DNA of 64,000 nt from Mesorhizobium liriopis (GCF_024053505.1 NZ_JAMXQS010000007.1:310001-374000); one strand, 5' to 3'; positions 24,991 to 37,500 are shown, counted from the stretch's first letter. Numbers and translations are program-made. The notes: generated by a model from the letters alone, not told the origin.

Positions 24991-25992
24991 ATGGCCCGCC
25001 ACAGTTTCTTCTGCATCGATGGCCACACCTGCGGAAATCCGGTGCGCCTCGTAGCCGGTGGCGGCCCACGCCTCGATGGCGCCACGATGATGGAACGCCG
25101 GGCGCATTTCCTGCGCGACTATGACTGGATCCGCACCGGTCTGATGTTCGAGCCGCGTGGCCACGACATGATGTCGGGCTCGATCCTTTATCCGCCAACA
25201 CGCGAGGACTGCGATATCGGCATCCTGTTCATCGAGACCTCCGGCTGCTTGCCGATGTGCGGCCATGGCACCATCGGCACCGTCACCATGGCGCTCGAAC
25301 AGGGGCTGGTATCGCCGAAAGTGCCGGGTACGCTGCGCCTCGACACGCCTGCCGGCCTCGTCACCGCCGAATATCGGGAAGAGAACGGCTTTGTCGAAGA
25401 AGTGCGCATCACCAATGTGCCGGCCTTCCTTTATGCCGAGGGGCTCGAAGTGGACTGCCCGGTGCTGGGGGTGCTTACGGTCGATGTCGCCTATGGCGGT
25501 AATTTCTATGCGATCATCGAGCCTCAGCCGAACTACCGCGACATGGCCGACCATTCGGCGGGCGATCTCGTCGCCTGGAGCCCGGTGCTGCGCCAGCGCC
25601 TCAACGAACTCTATTCCTTTGTCCATCCACTGAACGAGAACATCCGCGGCTTGTCGCACATCCTGTGGACCGGCGAACCGACGGTGGAAGATGCGGACGC
25701 GCGCAATGCGGTGTTCTATGGCGACAAGGCCATCGACCGTTCCCCATGCGGCACCGGCACATCGGCCCGCATGGCGCATCTTCATGCCAAGGGGCGGTTG
25801 AAGGCGGGCGACAGCTTCAACCACGAATCGATCATCGGCTCGCTGTTCAAAGGCCGAATCGAGCGCGAAGTGCCGGTCGGGAATCGCACTGGTATCATCC
25901 CATCCATCGGCGGCTGGGCGCGTCAGACGGGCTTCAACACCATCTTCATCGACGATCGCGACCCTTTCAGGCATGGCTTCACGGTGAAATGA
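24991..25992 (+). CDS. 4-hydroxyproline 2-epimerase (proline racemase family)
   Basis: A cofactor-free epimerase of 333 residues that turns trans-4-hydroxy-L-proline into cis-4-hydroxy-D-proline. The two catalytic Cys of the family are present: C90 in LPMCGHGTIGTV and C253 in SPCGTGTSARMA. A Cys at both sites marks racemase/epimerase; dehydratases have Thr at the second. The N-terminal FFCIDGHTCGNPVRLV is characteristic of hydroxyproline epimerases. Together with the upstream flavoprotein it covers the first two steps of hydroxyproline breakdown; the deaminase and semialdehyde dehydrogenase are not in the window. Confidence 0.93.
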   Translation: MARHSFFCIDGHTCGNPVRLVAGGGPRLDGATMMERRAHFLRDYDWIRTGLMFEPRGHDMMSGSILYPPTREDCDIGILFIETSGCLPMCGHGTIGTVTMALEQGLVSPKVPGTLRLDTPAGLVTAEYREENGFVEEVRITNVPAFLYAEGLEVDCPVLGVLTVDVAYGGNFYAIIEPQPNYRDMADHSAGDLVAWSPVLRQRLNELYSFVHPLNENIRGLSHILWTGEPTVEDADARNAVFYGDKAIDRSPCGTGTSARMAHLHAKGRLKAGDSFNHESIIGSLFKGRIEREVPVGNRTGIIPSIGGWARQTGFNTIFIDDRDPFRHGFTVK

Positions 25993-26153
25993 GCGGCAAA
26001 GCCGTGACCAAAATGCCCACACGGTGGGCAACCGCCCATCGTCATGAAAATTGGCGTTGCTTTTATGACTTGAGCCTCTAGAGACTTGGTCCAAACAACC
26101 AAAAGGGCTGCGCCAACTTGCGCGCGAAAGCCCTCGGGGAGCCGCGAGGCAAC

Positions 26154-27056
<903 letters not shown>

Positions 27057-27060
27057 TCCG

Positions 27061-28454
<1,394 letters not shown>

Positions 28455-28455
<1 letters not shown>

Positions 28456-29507
28456 TGGCTGCCACCGCGACGCAGAAAGTTGCCGGCGCCATGCCGGAGG
28501 GCGCGATCCTCGCGGTCGAGCACCTGTCCATGAAGTTCGGTGGGCTGATCGCCATCGGGGACCTGTCCTTTGAGGCGCAGCGTGGCGAGATCACCGCGCT
28601 GATCGGCCCGAACGGTGCAGGCAAGACCACCGTCTTCAACTGCATCACGGGCTTCTACAAGCCGACCGAGGGCATGATCCGGATGCAGCGCAAGACGGGC
28701 GAGGAGTTCCTTCTGGAACGCATGCCCGACTTCCAGATCCCGGCCAAGGCCAAGGTCGCGCGCACGTTCCAGAACATCCGTCTGTTCTCAGGCATGACGC
28801 TGCTCGAAAACCTGCTCGTCGCCCAGCACAACAAGCTGATGAAAGCCTCGGGCTTCACGGTGATGGGCTTGTTGGGTCTTGGCGGCTATCGCAAGTCGGC
28901 GGCGGAAGCCAAGGAACTGGCGCAGTTCTGGCTGGAAAAGGCCGATCTCGTGGATCGCGCCGACGATCCCGCAGGCGACCTTTCCTATGGCGCACAGCGC
29001 CGTCTCGAGATCGCGCGCGCCATGTGCACGGGTCCCGAGCTTCTCTGCCTGGACGAACCGGCCGCCGGCCTCAATCCGCGTGAAAGTCTCGCGCTCAACA
29101 CGCTGCTCAACGACATCAAGGACACCACCGGCACCTCGATCCTCTTGATCGAGCACGACATGTCGGTGGTGATGGAAATCTCCGATCACGTCGTGGTGCT
29201 CGAATATGGCCGCAAGATCGCGGATGGCACACCTGCCGAGGTCAAGGCCGATCCGCGCGTGATCGCTGCATATCTCGGCGTGGACGACGAGGAAGTGCAG
29301 GACGTGCTTGTCGAAGTGGGCGACGCGGAAGTGATCCACGAGCTCGACGCCGAACCCAGACCCGACCAGGCGCCGGAAAATTCCGCATCCATGCTCGCCG
29401 GTCCCGTCGAGGAAACGATCGCGCAGAGCGGCGACGAGGTCGCCATCGCCGATCCGGGTGCGTCAAAGGCCGCCCAGATCGATCGACTGAACGAGGAGAA
29501 GCGCTGA
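28455..29507 (+). CDS. livG: branched-chain amino acid ABC transporter ATPase LivG with acidic C-terminal extension
   Basis: ATP-binding subunit with Walker A GPNGAGKT near residue 52, Q-loop in RTFQNIRLF, signature LSYGAQRRLEIARA and Walker B LLCLDEPAAGLNP. The usual LivG fold ends near residue 275 (VIAAYLGVDDEE). About 75 further residues follow that are acidic and Pro/Ala-rich (AEPRPDQAPENSAS to DRLNEEKR) with no recognised domain. E. coli LivG has 255 residues. The stop overlaps the LivF start. Confidence 0.95.
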
Positions 29508-30235
29508 TGGCGCCCAACGCGCTTCTCGATGTGCGCAATGTCGAGACCTATTACGGCAATATCCGTGCGCTGAACGGCGTCGATGTCTCCGTCAACCAGG
29601 GGGAGATCGTGGCACTCATCGGTGCCAACGGTGCCGGCAAGTCCACCCTGATGATGACGATCTTCGGCTCACCCCGCGCGCGCTCGGGCCAGATCGTGTT
29701 CGACGGCACCGACATCACGCAGATGCCGACCCATGAGATCGCACGCCTGCGCATCGCGCAGTCGCCGGAAGGTCGCCGCATCTTCCCGCGCATGACCGTT
29801 CTCGAAAACCTCCAGATGGGGGCTTCGCTCGACAAGCTGAAGTTCTTCGACGAGGACGTGGAAAAGGTCTTCACGCTTTTCCCGCGTCTCAAGGAACGCA
29901 TCAACCAGCGTGGCGGCACGCTGTCGGGCGGCGAGCAGCAGATGCTTTCCATCGGTCGCGCGCTCATGGCCCGGCCGCGCCTTCTTCTGCTCGACGAGCC
30001 GTCGCTGGGGCTCGCGCCCTTGATCGTGAAGGGCATCTTCGACGCGATCCGCGAACTCAACCGGACCCAAGGCCTCACCGTGTTCCTGGTCGAGCAGAAC
30101 GCATTCGGCGCGCTGAAGCTCGCCACACGTGGCTATGTGATGGTCAACGGTTCCGTCACGATGAGCGGCACCGGCAAGGACCTTCTGGCCGATCCGGAAG
30201 TGCGCGCAGCCTATCTCGAAGGCGGCAGGCACTAG
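29507..30235 (+). CDS. livF: branched-chain amino acid ABC transporter ATPase LivF
   Basis: Second ATPase of the LIV cassette, 242 residues, normal length. Walker A is GANGAGKST, the signature is LSGGEQQMLSIGRALMARP and Walker B LLLLDEPSLGLAP. The conserved pair SPEGRRIFPRMTVLENL is typical of LivF. It pairs with LivG in the cytoplasm under the LivH/LivM channel. A small membrane protein gene follows after 19 bp. Confidence 0.96.
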   Translation: MAPNALLDVRNVETYYGNIRALNGVDVSVNQGEIVALIGANGAGKSTLMMTIFGSPRARSGQIVFDGTDITQMPTHEIARLRIAQSPEGRRIFPRMTVLENLQMGASLDKLKFFDEDVEKVFTLFPRLKERINQRGGTLSGGEQQMLSIGRALMARPRLLLLDEPSLGLAPLIVKGIFDAIRELNRTQGLTVFLVEQNAFGALKLATRGYVMVNGSVTMSGTGKDLLADPEVRAAYLEGGRH

Positions 30236-30254
30236 GGGCGAGGGGAGAGACACG

Positions 30255-30605
30255 ATGTTTCAGGGAATCCTCCACGAAGAGCCGTCGATCTGGCAGTTCG
30301 CGCTCGTCACTGTCGTGCTCGGTGGCTGGGCCGCCTGGATGACGGGCCGCGCCTGCGCCAAGACTTGGCGGCATTGGCCATCGTTGATCGTTTACCTGCT
30401 GGGCCTCGGACTTGCCGTGCGCTTCATCCATCACGCGCTCTTCAACGGCACCATGCTGACGCTGCAGTACTACTTGGTCGATACGGTGATTCTCATCGTC
30501 TTCGGCGTGCTCGGCTACCGCTACACGCGCGCCGGACAGATGACGCGGCAGTATCACTGGCTTTATGAGCGCTCTGGGCCTCTGGCCTGGAAGCTCAAGG
30601 GCTGA
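30255..30605 (+). CDS. small membrane protein in the liv cassette (DUF6867-like)
   Basis: A 116-residue integral membrane protein with three likely segments (about 15-32, 43-62 and 70-90). Distinctive stretches are GGWAAWMTGRACAKTWRHWP and the C-terminal YTRAGQMTRQYHWLYERSGP. It lies between livF and the binding protein gene in a cassette otherwise complete, and I recall such a gene at this place in other Hyphomicrobiales. An accessory role in branched-chain amino acid uptake is suggested by position only. Confidence 0.8.
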   Translation: MFQGILHEEPSIWQFALVTVVLGGWAAWMTGRACAKTWRHWPSLIVYLLGLGLAVRFIHHALFNGTMLTLQYYLVDTVILIVFGVLGYRYTRAGQMTRQYHWLYERSGPLAWKLKG

Positions 30606-30803
30606 AGGGCCAAGGTTTCAGCCATGGTTCCAGGTGGATTCACTTCGTTTGGAGCCGGCAATCCAAGTATCACGAATCGGCGTGACAATGACCGAGAAAT
30701 CGGCAAACTGGCCTTTCTGCGATCCAGGGGTGGGCATCGCAAGAAGGGCGGAGAACACGCCCGAGCCACTCAAGCCTGCCTTGATTTCAATGGGAGTTCA
30801 GGA

Positions 30804-31928
30804 ATGAAGAAGTCACTCATGTCCGCCGTGGCCCTGACCGCGCTCGTCGCGTTCAGCGGTTCCGCCTGGGCGGACGTCATGGTCGGCGTCGGCGGTCCGG
30901 TCACCGGCCCGAACGCCGCCTTCGGTGCCCAGCTCCAGAAGGGCGCCGAGCAGGCAGCAGCCGACATCAATGCGGCCGGCGGCATCAATGGCGAAAAGAT
31001 CCAGGTCGTTGTCGGCGACGACGTGTCTGATCCCAAGCAGGGCGTTTCGGTCGCCAACAAGTTCGCTGCCGACGGCGTAAAGTTCGTGGTCGGCCACTTC
31101 AACTCGGGCGTCTCGATCCCGGCTTCCGAAGTCTATGCCGAAAACGGCATCATGGAAGTTTCCCCGGCCTCGACCAACCCGCAATATACCGAGCGCGGCC
31201 TGTGGAACACGTTCCGCACCTGCGGTCGTGACGACCAGCAGGGCAAGGTCGCCGGCGACTACCTGACGAAGAACTTCAAGGATGCGAAGATCGCCGTCAT
31301 CCACGACAAGACGCCTTATGGTCAGGGCCTTGCCGACGAAACCAAGAAGACGCTCAACGCCAATGGCGTGACCGAAGCCGTCTATGAAGGCATCAATGTC
31401 GGCGACAAGGACTTCTCGGCTCTCATCGCCAAGATGAAGCAGGCCGGCGTCACGATCGTGTATTACGGCGGTCTGCACACCGAAGCCGGTCTGATGATGC
31501 GCCAGCTCGCCGACCAGGGCCTCAAGATCCCTCTGATGTCGGGCGACGGCATCGTGTCGAACGAACTTGCCTCGATCGCGGGCGATGCCGTGGACGGCAC
31601 GCTGATGACGTTTGCGCCGGACCCGCGCAAGAACCCGGCCTCCAAGGAACTCGTCGAGAAGTTCCGCGCTGCCGGCTTTGAGCCAGAGGGCTACACGCTC
31701 TACGCGTACACCGCGCTGCAGGTGATCGCGGAAGGCGCCAAGGCCGCCGGCTCCAACGATCCTGAAAAGGTCGCCGAGGCCGTCAAGGCCAAGGGCCCGT
31801 TCAAGACCGCCATCGGCGAACTCGGCTTCGACGAGAAGGGCGACATCACCCGTCCGGACTACGTGATGTACAAGTGGGGCAAGGGCTCCGACGGCAAGTA
31901 CACCTACACCGAAGAAGCCACTCAGTAA
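30804..31928 (+). CDS. branched-chain amino acid ABC transporter binding protein (LivJ/LivK type)
   Basis: Periplasmic binding protein of 374 residues, SBP family 4. The signal peptide is [20 protein letters not shown] with cleavage after AWA near residue 23. The mature protein starts [20 protein letters not shown], the Leu/Ile/Val-binding protein opening, and contains [18 protein letters not shown] and [24 protein letters not shown] 30804 follows GGGAGTTCAGGA. It completes the liv cassette and is followed by a good terminator. The 198-bp gap before it probably carries its own promoter, as binding proteins are usually made in excess; no clear box is visible. Confidence 0.95.
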   Translation: MKKSLMSAVALTALVAFSGSAWADVMVGVGGPVTGPNAAFGAQLQKGAEQAAADINAAGGINGEKIQVVVGDDVSDPKQGVSVANKFAADGVKFVVGHFNSGVSIPASEVYAENGIMEVSPASTNPQYTERGLWNTFRTCGRDDQQGKVAGDYLTKNFKDAKIAVIHDKTPYGQGLADETKKTLNANGVTEAVYEGINVGDKDFSALIAKMKQAGVTIVYYGGLHTEAGLMMRQLADQGLKIPLMSGDGIVSNELASIAGDAVDGTLMTFAPDPRKNPASKELVEKFRAAGFEPEGYTLYAYTALQVIAEGAKAAGSNDPEKVAEAVKAKGPFKTAIGELGFDEKGDITRPDYVMYKWGKGSDGKYTYTEEATQ

Positions 31929-31955
31929 GCTGAGGTTTCTCGTCTGACTTGATGG

Positions 31956-31985
31956 TGCCCGGCGCTTGCGTCGGGCATTTTCATT
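31956..31985 (+). terminator. rho-independent terminator after the liv binding protein gene
   Basis: A 9-bp stem TGCCCGGCG / CGTCGGGCA with a CTTG loop and one G-U pair, followed by TTTTCATTT. It lies 27 bp after the stop. Confidence 0.75.
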
Positions 31986-32158
31986 TCAAAGTTGACCAAC
32001 GTCGTCGGGCAGACAGCAGTTCAATCTGTGCCGCGCTTGCCATCCCTTCCCTGGGGATTTCCAAACCGATTTAACTCCGCCCGCAGTTTCCGTTTGCACT
32101 GCAGCACCGCTGCGCTAATCATGCGCCGCTTTTCACTTTCCCCTGCGGAGCGCCGCCC

Positions 32159-35100
32159 TTGCCGATCAAGAAGATTCTCGTCGCCAATCGGTCTGAAATC
32201 GCCATTCGCGTGTTCCGCGCGGCCAACGAACTGGGCCTCAAGACCGTGGCGGTCTGGGCGGAAGAGGACAAGTATTCTCTCCATCGTTTCAAAGCCGACG
32301 AGAGCTATCCGATTGGGCGTGGGAGCCATCTCGAAAAGGATCTTGGGCCGATCGAAAGCTATCTTTCGATTTCCGAGATCATCCGGGTCGCCAAGCTGTC
32401 GGGCGCGGATGCCATCCATCCCGGCTACGGCCTTCTTTCCGAAAGCCCCGAATTCGCAGAGGCCTGCGCAGAAGCTGGCATCACCTTCATCGGGCCCAAG
32501 CCCGAAACCATGCGCCGTCTTGGCAATAAGGTCGCCGCGCGCAATCTGGCGATCGAGATCGGCGTGCCGGTGGTGCCCGCCACCGAGCCGCTGCCCGATG
32601 ACCTCGGCGAGGTCGCCAGGATGGCGGAGGCGATCGGCTATCCGCTGATGCTCAAGGCCTCATGGGGTGGCGGCGGGCGCGGCATGCGCGTGATCCGCTC
32701 CGAAGGCGACCTTTCGCGCGAGGTGACCGAAGGCCGCCGCGAGGCCAAGGCCGCGTTCGGCAAGGACGAGGTCTATCTCGAAAAGCTCGTCGAACGCGCT
32801 CGCCACGTGGAAGTGCAGGTACTGGGCGACACGCATGGCAATGTCGTCCACCTCTTCGAGCGTGACTGCTCGATCCAGCGACGCAACCAGAAGGTCGTGG
32901 AGCGCGCGCCGGCGCCTTACATGGACGATGCGTCACGCGCGGCCTTGGCCGAAAACGCCATGAAGCTCGCACGCGAGACCGCCTATATCGGTGCCGGTAC
33001 GGTCGAGTTCCTGATGGATGCCGACACGGGCGAGGCCTATTTCATCGAGGTCAATCCGCGCATCCAGGTCGAGCATACGGTGACGGAGGAAGTCACCGGC
33101 ATCGACATCGTCAAGGCGCAGATCCACATCCTGGACGGTCATGCCATCGGCACGCCTGAAAGCGGCGTGCCCGCGCAAGCGGACATCAAGCTCAACGGTC
33201 ACGCGATGCAATGCCGCATCACGACCGAAGACCCCGAGCACAACTTCATTCCCGATTATGGGCGCATCACAGCCTATCGCGGCGCGACGGGTTTCGGCAT
33301 CCGGCTCGATGGCGGAACGGCCTATTCGGGCGCCGTCATCACGCGCTTCTACGACCCGCTGCTCGAAAAAGTCACGGCTTGGTCGCCGGATGTGAAGGAA
33401 ACCATCGCCCGCATGCACCGCGCGCTGCGCGAGTTCCGCATCCGCGGCGTGGCGACCAACCTGACCTTTCTCGAAGCCATCATCAGCCACCCGAAATTCC
33501 AGGACAATTCCTACACCACGCGCTTCATCGACGAGACGCCGGAACTGTTCGAGCAGGTCAAGCGGCAGGACCGCGCGACCAAGCTCCTGAATTATCTCGG
33601 CGACGTCACCGTCAACAGACACCCCGAGACGCGCGGGCGGCCCAAGCCCAACCCGGCGGCTGCGGCCCCCATCGTGCCTTTCCTGAACGGTGCGCCGATT
33701 CCTGACGGTTCCAAGCAGCGCTTCGATTCACTCGGGGCGGAAGGCTTCTCACGCTGGATGCGCGAGCAGAGGGAGGTGCTCGTCACCGACACGACCATGC
33801 GCGACGCGCACCAGTCGCTTCTTGCCACGCGCATGCGCACCAACGACATCGCGGCCATCGCCGGCACCTACGCACGTGCCCTGCCGCAACTGCTTTCGCT
33901 CGAATGCTGGGGCGGGGCGACCTTCGACGTGTCCATGCGCTTCCTCACAGAAGACCCTTGGGAGCGCCTGTCGCTGATCCGCGAAGGCGCACCGAACCTG
34001 CTTCTCCAGATGCTGCTGCGCGGCGCCAACGGTGTCGGCTACACCAACTATCCCGACAATGTCGTGCAGCACTTCGTGCGCGAGGCGGCAAAGGGCGGCA
34101 TCGATCTCTTCCGTGTCTTCGACTGTTTGAACTGGGTCGAGAACATGCGTGTCGCGATGGATGCGGTGCGTAGCGAAGGCAAGCTCTGCGAAGCGGCGAT
34201 CTGCTATACCGGCGATATCCGCGATCCGAACCGCGCCAAATACAATCTCGACTATTATGTGAAGCTTGCGGGCGAACTCGAGCGCGCGGGCGCCAACATC
34301 ATCGCGGTCAAGGACATGGCAGGCTTGTTGAAGCCCGCCGCCGCACGCACTTTGTTCAAGGCGCTGCGCGAGGCGACCGATCTGCCGATCCATTTCCACA
34401 CGCACGACACGTCGGGGCTTTCGGCTGCAACGGTGCTGGCCGCCGTCGACTCCGGCGTGGACGCGATCGATGCGGCGATGGACGCGCTGTCCGGCAACAC
34501 CTCGCAGCCCTGCCTGGGGTCGCTGGTCGAGGCACTCAAGGATAGTGAGCGCGATCCGGGGCTCGATCCTGAATGGATCCGACGCATCTCGTTCTACTGG
34601 GAAGCTGTGCGCGCCCAGTATGCGGCCTTCGAAAGCGACCTCAAGGGGCCGGCTTCGGAAGTCTATCTGCACGAGATGCCCGGCGGGCAATTCACCAACC
34701 TCAAGGAGCAGGCCCGCTCGCTCAACCTCGAAACGCGCTGGCACGAGGTGGCGCAGGCCTATCACGACGCCAATCTCATGTTCGGCGACATCGTGAAGGT
34801 CACGCCCTCGTCGAAGGTCGTGGGCGACATGGCCTTGATGATGGTCTCCCAGGACTTGTCGGTGGCGGATGTCGAGAACCCGGCCAAGGATATCGCCTTC
34901 CCGGATTCGGTCGTGTCCATGCTGCGTGGCGATCTGGGCCAAGCTCCCGGCGGCTGGCCGGAGGGTTTGCAGAAAAAGGCACTGAAGGGCGAGACGCCCA
35001 TCACCGAACGCCCCGGCGCGCTGCTGGAGGCCGCCGATCTCGACGCGTTGCGCAAGGAGGGCGAGGAAAAGGCCGGGCGCAAGCTCTCCGAGCAGGAATT

Positions 35101-35620
35101 CGCGTCCTACCTGATGTACCCGAAGGTCTTCACCGACTTCGTGGCAGCCCATGAGAATTACGGCCCGGTCAGCGTGCTGCCGACGCCGGTCTATTTCTAC
35201 GGCATGGCGGTCGAGGACGAGATCCTGATCGACATCGAGAAGGGCAAGACGCTCGTCGTGCGCCTGCTCGGCATCGGCGAGGCGGACGAGAAGGGCATGG
35301 TGACGCTCTTCTTCGAGCTCAACGGCCAGCCCCGCCGCGTCAAGGTGCCCGATCGCGTCCGCAGCGCTTCGGCTTCCAAGGCTCGTCGCAAGGCGGAGCA
35401 GGGCAACGACGCCCATGTCGGCGCGCCAATGCCGGGCGTGGTGTCGGGCCTGTCGGTGAAGCCGGGACAGGCTGTGAAGGCCGGCGATATCCTGCTTTCC
35501 ATCGAAGCGATGAAGATGGAAACCGCACTCCATGCGGAACGGGACGGGACGGTGGCCGAAGTGCTGGTGAGCACGGGCGAGGGGATCGACGCCAAGGACT
35601 TGCTGGTGGTGTTCGAGTGA
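32159..35620 (+). CDS. pyc: pyruvate carboxylase
   Basis: A biotin enzyme of 1153 residues that carboxylates pyruvate to oxaloacetate, refilling the TCA cycle. The biotin carboxylase domain covers 1-455 (KKILVANRSEIAIRV at the start, GGGGRGMRVI ATP loop). The carboxyltransferase domain runs about 535-810 (VTDTTMRDAHQSLLATRMRT near 543), followed by the tetramerisation domain. The biotinyl domain is at the end with the biotin Lys in IEAMKMETAL near residue 1118. It is a full-length single-chain type. The start is TTG 32159 with GGAG upstream. A single-gene unit lies between two terminators. Confidence 0.97.
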   Translation: MPIKKILVANRSEIAIRVFRAANELGLKTVAVWAEEDKYSLHRFKADESYPIGRGSHLEKDLGPIESYLSISEIIRVAKLSGADAIHPGYGLLSESPEFAEACAEAGITFIGPKPETMRRLGNKVAARNLAIEIGVPVVPATEPLPDDLGEVARMAEAIGYPLMLKASWGGGGRGMRVIRSEGDLSREVTEGRREAKAAFGKDEVYLEKLVERARHVEVQVLGDTHGNVVHLFERDCSIQRRNQKVVERAPAPYMDDASRAALAENAMKLARETAYIGAGTVEFLMDADTGEAYFIEVNPRIQVEHTVTEEVTGIDIVKAQIHILDGHAIGTPESGVPAQADIKLNGHAMQCRITTEDPEHNFIPDYGRITAYRGATGFGIRLDGGTAYSGAVITRFYDPLLEKVTAWSPDVKETIARMHRALREFRIRGVATNLTFLEAIISHPKFQDNSYTTRFIDETPELFEQVKRQDRATKLLNYLGDVTVNRHPETRGRPKPNPAAAAPIVPFLNGAPIPDGSKQRFDSLGAEGFSRWMREQREVLVTDTTMRDAHQSLLATRMRTNDIAAIAGTYARALPQLLSLECWGGATFDVSMRFLTEDPWERLSLIREGAPNLLLQMLLRGANGVGYTNYPDNVVQHFVREAAKGGIDLFRVFDCLNWVENMRVAMDAVRSEGKLCEAAICYTGDIRDPNRAKYNLDYYVKLAGELERAGANIIAVKDMAGLLKPAAARTLFKALREATDLPIHFHTHDTSGLSAATVLAAVDSGVDAIDAAMDALSGNTSQPCLGSLVEALKDSERDPGLDPEWIRRISFYWEAVRAQYAAFESDLKGPASEVYLHEMPGGQFTNLKEQARSLNLETRWHEVAQAYHDANLMFGDIVKVTPSSKVVGDMALMMVSQDLSVADVENPAKDIAFPDSVVSMLRGDLGQAPGGWPEGLQKKALKGETPITERPGALLEAADLDALRKEGEEKAGRKLSEQEFASYLMYPKVFTDFVAAHENYGPVSVLPTPVYFYGMAVEDEILIDIEKGKTLVVRLLGIGEADEKGMVTLFFELNGQPRRVKVPDRVRSASASKARRKAEQGNDAHVGAPMPGVVSGLSVKPGQAVKAGDILLSIEAMKMETALHAERDGTVAEVLVSTGEGIDAKDLLVVFE

Positions 35621-35689
35621 GAGGATTGGCTTCTCGCCTGGATCAGCCGGCCAGTTCCTGCTGATCAATCGAGAGGGCGACCTTGCTCC

Positions 35690-35738
35690 CACCCTGCATC
35701 CCTCGCACAAAGGGGGACGGTGGACGTGACCGCGGGCC
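35690..35738 (+). repeat. intergenic palindromic element after pyc
   Basis: CCACCCTGCATCCCTCGCAC, then AAAGGGGGACGGTGGACGTGA, matches the layout of the copy at 2901-2955 (CCCCCAC-CTTTGTCCCT-CACAAAGGGG-GGA). It is a diverged member of the same family. Confidence 0.5.
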
Positions 35739-35787
35739 TTCCTCCAAGCTGGCCGCCAAGCTTAGAAGCAGAGCGCGGCATGGATCT

Positions 35788-35914
35788 CTCCCCTGCCACC
35801 GGAGGGTGAGAAGCGACGGCGTTCACGGCGGCGAAAAGCCACGGGATGGCTTTTCGGGCTTTGAGCGCCTTGAGCCATGCGGAAGGCAGGTAAGGGGTGG
35901 GGGTGACGCTCACA
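35788..35914. repeat. second palindromic element cluster after pyc, with terminator-like hairpin
   Basis: GGATCTCTCCCCTGCCACCG begins the cluster and GGCAGGTAAGGGGTGGGGGTG, followed by ACGC, ends it. Reversed, the end matches the GCGTCACCCCCAC head of the copy at 2901. Between them AAAAGCCA-CGGGA-TGGCTTTT (35834-35854) forms an 8-bp stem that may end pyc transcription. No gene is evident in 35621-36081. Confidence 0.45.
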
Positions 35915-36081
35915 CCTGAATTCCGCCATTCGCAGTCTCGGTCAGAGCGCCCATACCGTAACGGTCCAACTATCCGCGAAGGGGCAGGCTTCATTGTTTC
36001 ATACCAGCCACCAAAAGTGACTACCCGCCCCGCTGTCGCGTTTCCTGCCTTCCCTTTATAAGCCGCTCGGCACACAGGGGG

Positions 36082-37278
36082 ATGTTCGTGGACGCAGCCA
36101 ATCATCTTGTTGCAGCACGCCGCGCTCGCTGGGCCGTTGCAGCACTGTTTCTCGGCAACGGCTTCATGGTCGGCAGCTGGGCGCCGCATATCCCGCTGCT
36201 GGTTGGGCGGCTCGAGATCAGCGCGGGCGTGCTCGGTATCCTGATCTTCTTCTTCGGTGTCGGTGCACTGGTCAGCATGCCTTTTGCGGGCTGGCTGATG
36301 AGCCGCTTCGGTCAGAAGCCGGTTCTCCGCTTCTTTGCTCTCATGCAAGGCCTGGGGCTTCTTCTGGTCGAGCTGTCGCCGGCTGTGCCGGTGGCTGCGC
36401 TCGCCATGGCGTTCTTTGGCGCGTCCATCGGCTGCACGGATGTGGCGATGAATGCCTCGACCGTCACGGTGGAGCGACAGTTGGGCAAGGCCGTGATGTC
36501 GTCCATGCACGGCTTCTGGAGCCTGGGTGGCTTCGCAGGCGGCGCTTTGGGTGGCTTGCTGATCAAGACGGTCGGTGTTCTGCCGCATGCGGTGATCGTT
36601 GCCGTGCTTGTCGTGGGTGTCGGCTTCCTGATCCGACCGCTCTTCATCGAGACCGATGAGAAAGCGGCAGCGACTGCCGGCAATGCAACGCGCAGCAGCG
36701 GCTTTCCACGCCAGCCCATCCTCTACATTCTGGGCCTGTTGGCGCTGTTCTGCTTTGTGAGCGAAGGCGTGGTGCTCGATTGGGCCGCGCTCTATCTCAC
36801 GCGCGAACTCGGCTCGGACGTCGCGGTGGCGGGCCTGGCCTATGCTTTCTTCGCAGGCGCCATGGCGCTGATGCGCTTTGCGGGTGACGGAGTGCGTAAC
36901 CGCTTCGGCGCGGTGCCGACCATGCGGGCATCCGCGCTCGTCGCAGGATTGGCCATGCTCGCCGCATCATTGGCGCCGATGCCGTGGCTCGTCATCGCAG
37001 CTTTTGCGGTCTGCGGCCTCGGCGTTGCCAACACTGTGCCGATCATCTTCTCGGCTGCCGGCAACCAGCCCGGCGTGAGTTCGGCTGCCGGCATGAGTGT
37101 GGCAACGACCATGGGCTATGCCGGCATTCTGCTGGCGCCGGGCTCGATCGGCTTTGTCGGTGATCATGTCGGCTTCGCGCCCGTCTTCGCCGCGATGGCC
37201 GCGCTTCTTTTCGTGGTTTTCCTTGCCAGTCCCCTCACGCGTTCGGCGGACAGCGACCACGGCGGCGCCGGCCATTAA
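36082..37278 (+). CDS. major facilitator superfamily transporter (YbjJ-like)
   Basis: An inner-membrane carrier of 398 residues with 12 predicted membrane segments in two halves joined by a cytoplasmic loop around residues 190-215 (IETDEKAAATAGNATRSSGF). GFMVGSWAPHIPLL and MNASTVTVERQLGKAVMSS are typical of the YbjJ/FucP-related group. It starts from ATG 36082 behind an AGGGGG. The substrate is unknown; the group includes sugar carriers and putative exporters. It converges with the DUF3309 gene across a hairpin. Confidence 0.88.
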   Translation: MFVDAANHLVAARRARWAVAALFLGNGFMVGSWAPHIPLLVGRLEISAGVLGILIFFFGVGALVSMPFAGWLMSRFGQKPVLRFFALMQGLGLLLVELSPAVPVAALAMAFFGASIGCTDVAMNASTVTVERQLGKAVMSSMHGFWSLGGFAGGALGGLLIKTVGVLPHAVIVAVLVVGVGFLIRPLFIETDEKAAATAGNATRSSGFPRQPILYILGLLALFCFVSEGVVLDWAALYLTRELGSDVAVAGLAYAFFAGAMALMRFAGDGVRNRFGAVPTMRASALVAGLAMLAASLAPMPWLVIAAFAVCGLGVANTVPIIFSAAGNQPGVSSAAGMSVATTMGYAGILLAPGSIGFVGDHVGFAPVFAAMAALLFVVFLASPLTRSADSDHGGAGH

Positions 37279-37288
37279 AGAGACGGAC

Positions 37289-37312
37289 GCGGAACGCCTC
37301 TCCGCGTTCCGC
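37289..37312. terminator. hairpin between convergent MFS and DUF3309 genes
   Basis: A perfect 9-bp stem GCGGAACGC / GCGTTCCGC with a CTCTCC loop lies just past the MFS stop. The minus-strand side is followed by CTCTTTAAT, the plus side by no T-run. Confidence 0.5.
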
Positions 37313-37341
37313 GCCCGTCATGCGACTGACTTCAGTTCGTC

Positions 37342-37500
37342 TTAGATTCTTCCGAGCAGAAGCAGGATCAGAAGCACCACCAGCACCACGCCCAGAATGC
37401 CGCTCGGGCCATAGCCCCAGCCGCGCGAATAGGGCCATGCCGGGATAGCGCCCACGAGCAGGAGGATCAGAATGATGAGAAGGATCGTGCTGACAGTCAT
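37342..37500 (-). CDS. DUF3309 small hydrophobic protein
   Basis: A 52-residue membrane protein. Two hydrophobic segments (MTVSTILLIILILLLVGAIP and GVVLVVLLILLLLGRI) flank the conserved YSRGWGYGPSG turn, which identifies DUF3309. ATG 37500 was chosen because the family starts MTVSTILL and GGAGGGG lies upstream; the open frame runs 31 codons further without these features. Related genes are often stress-induced, and an EcfG-like promoter is possible 40-70 bp upstream. The molecular role is unknown. Confidence 0.9.
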   Translation of the reverse strand: MTVSTILLIILILLLVGAIPAWPYSRGWGYGPSGILGVVLVVLLILLLLGRI

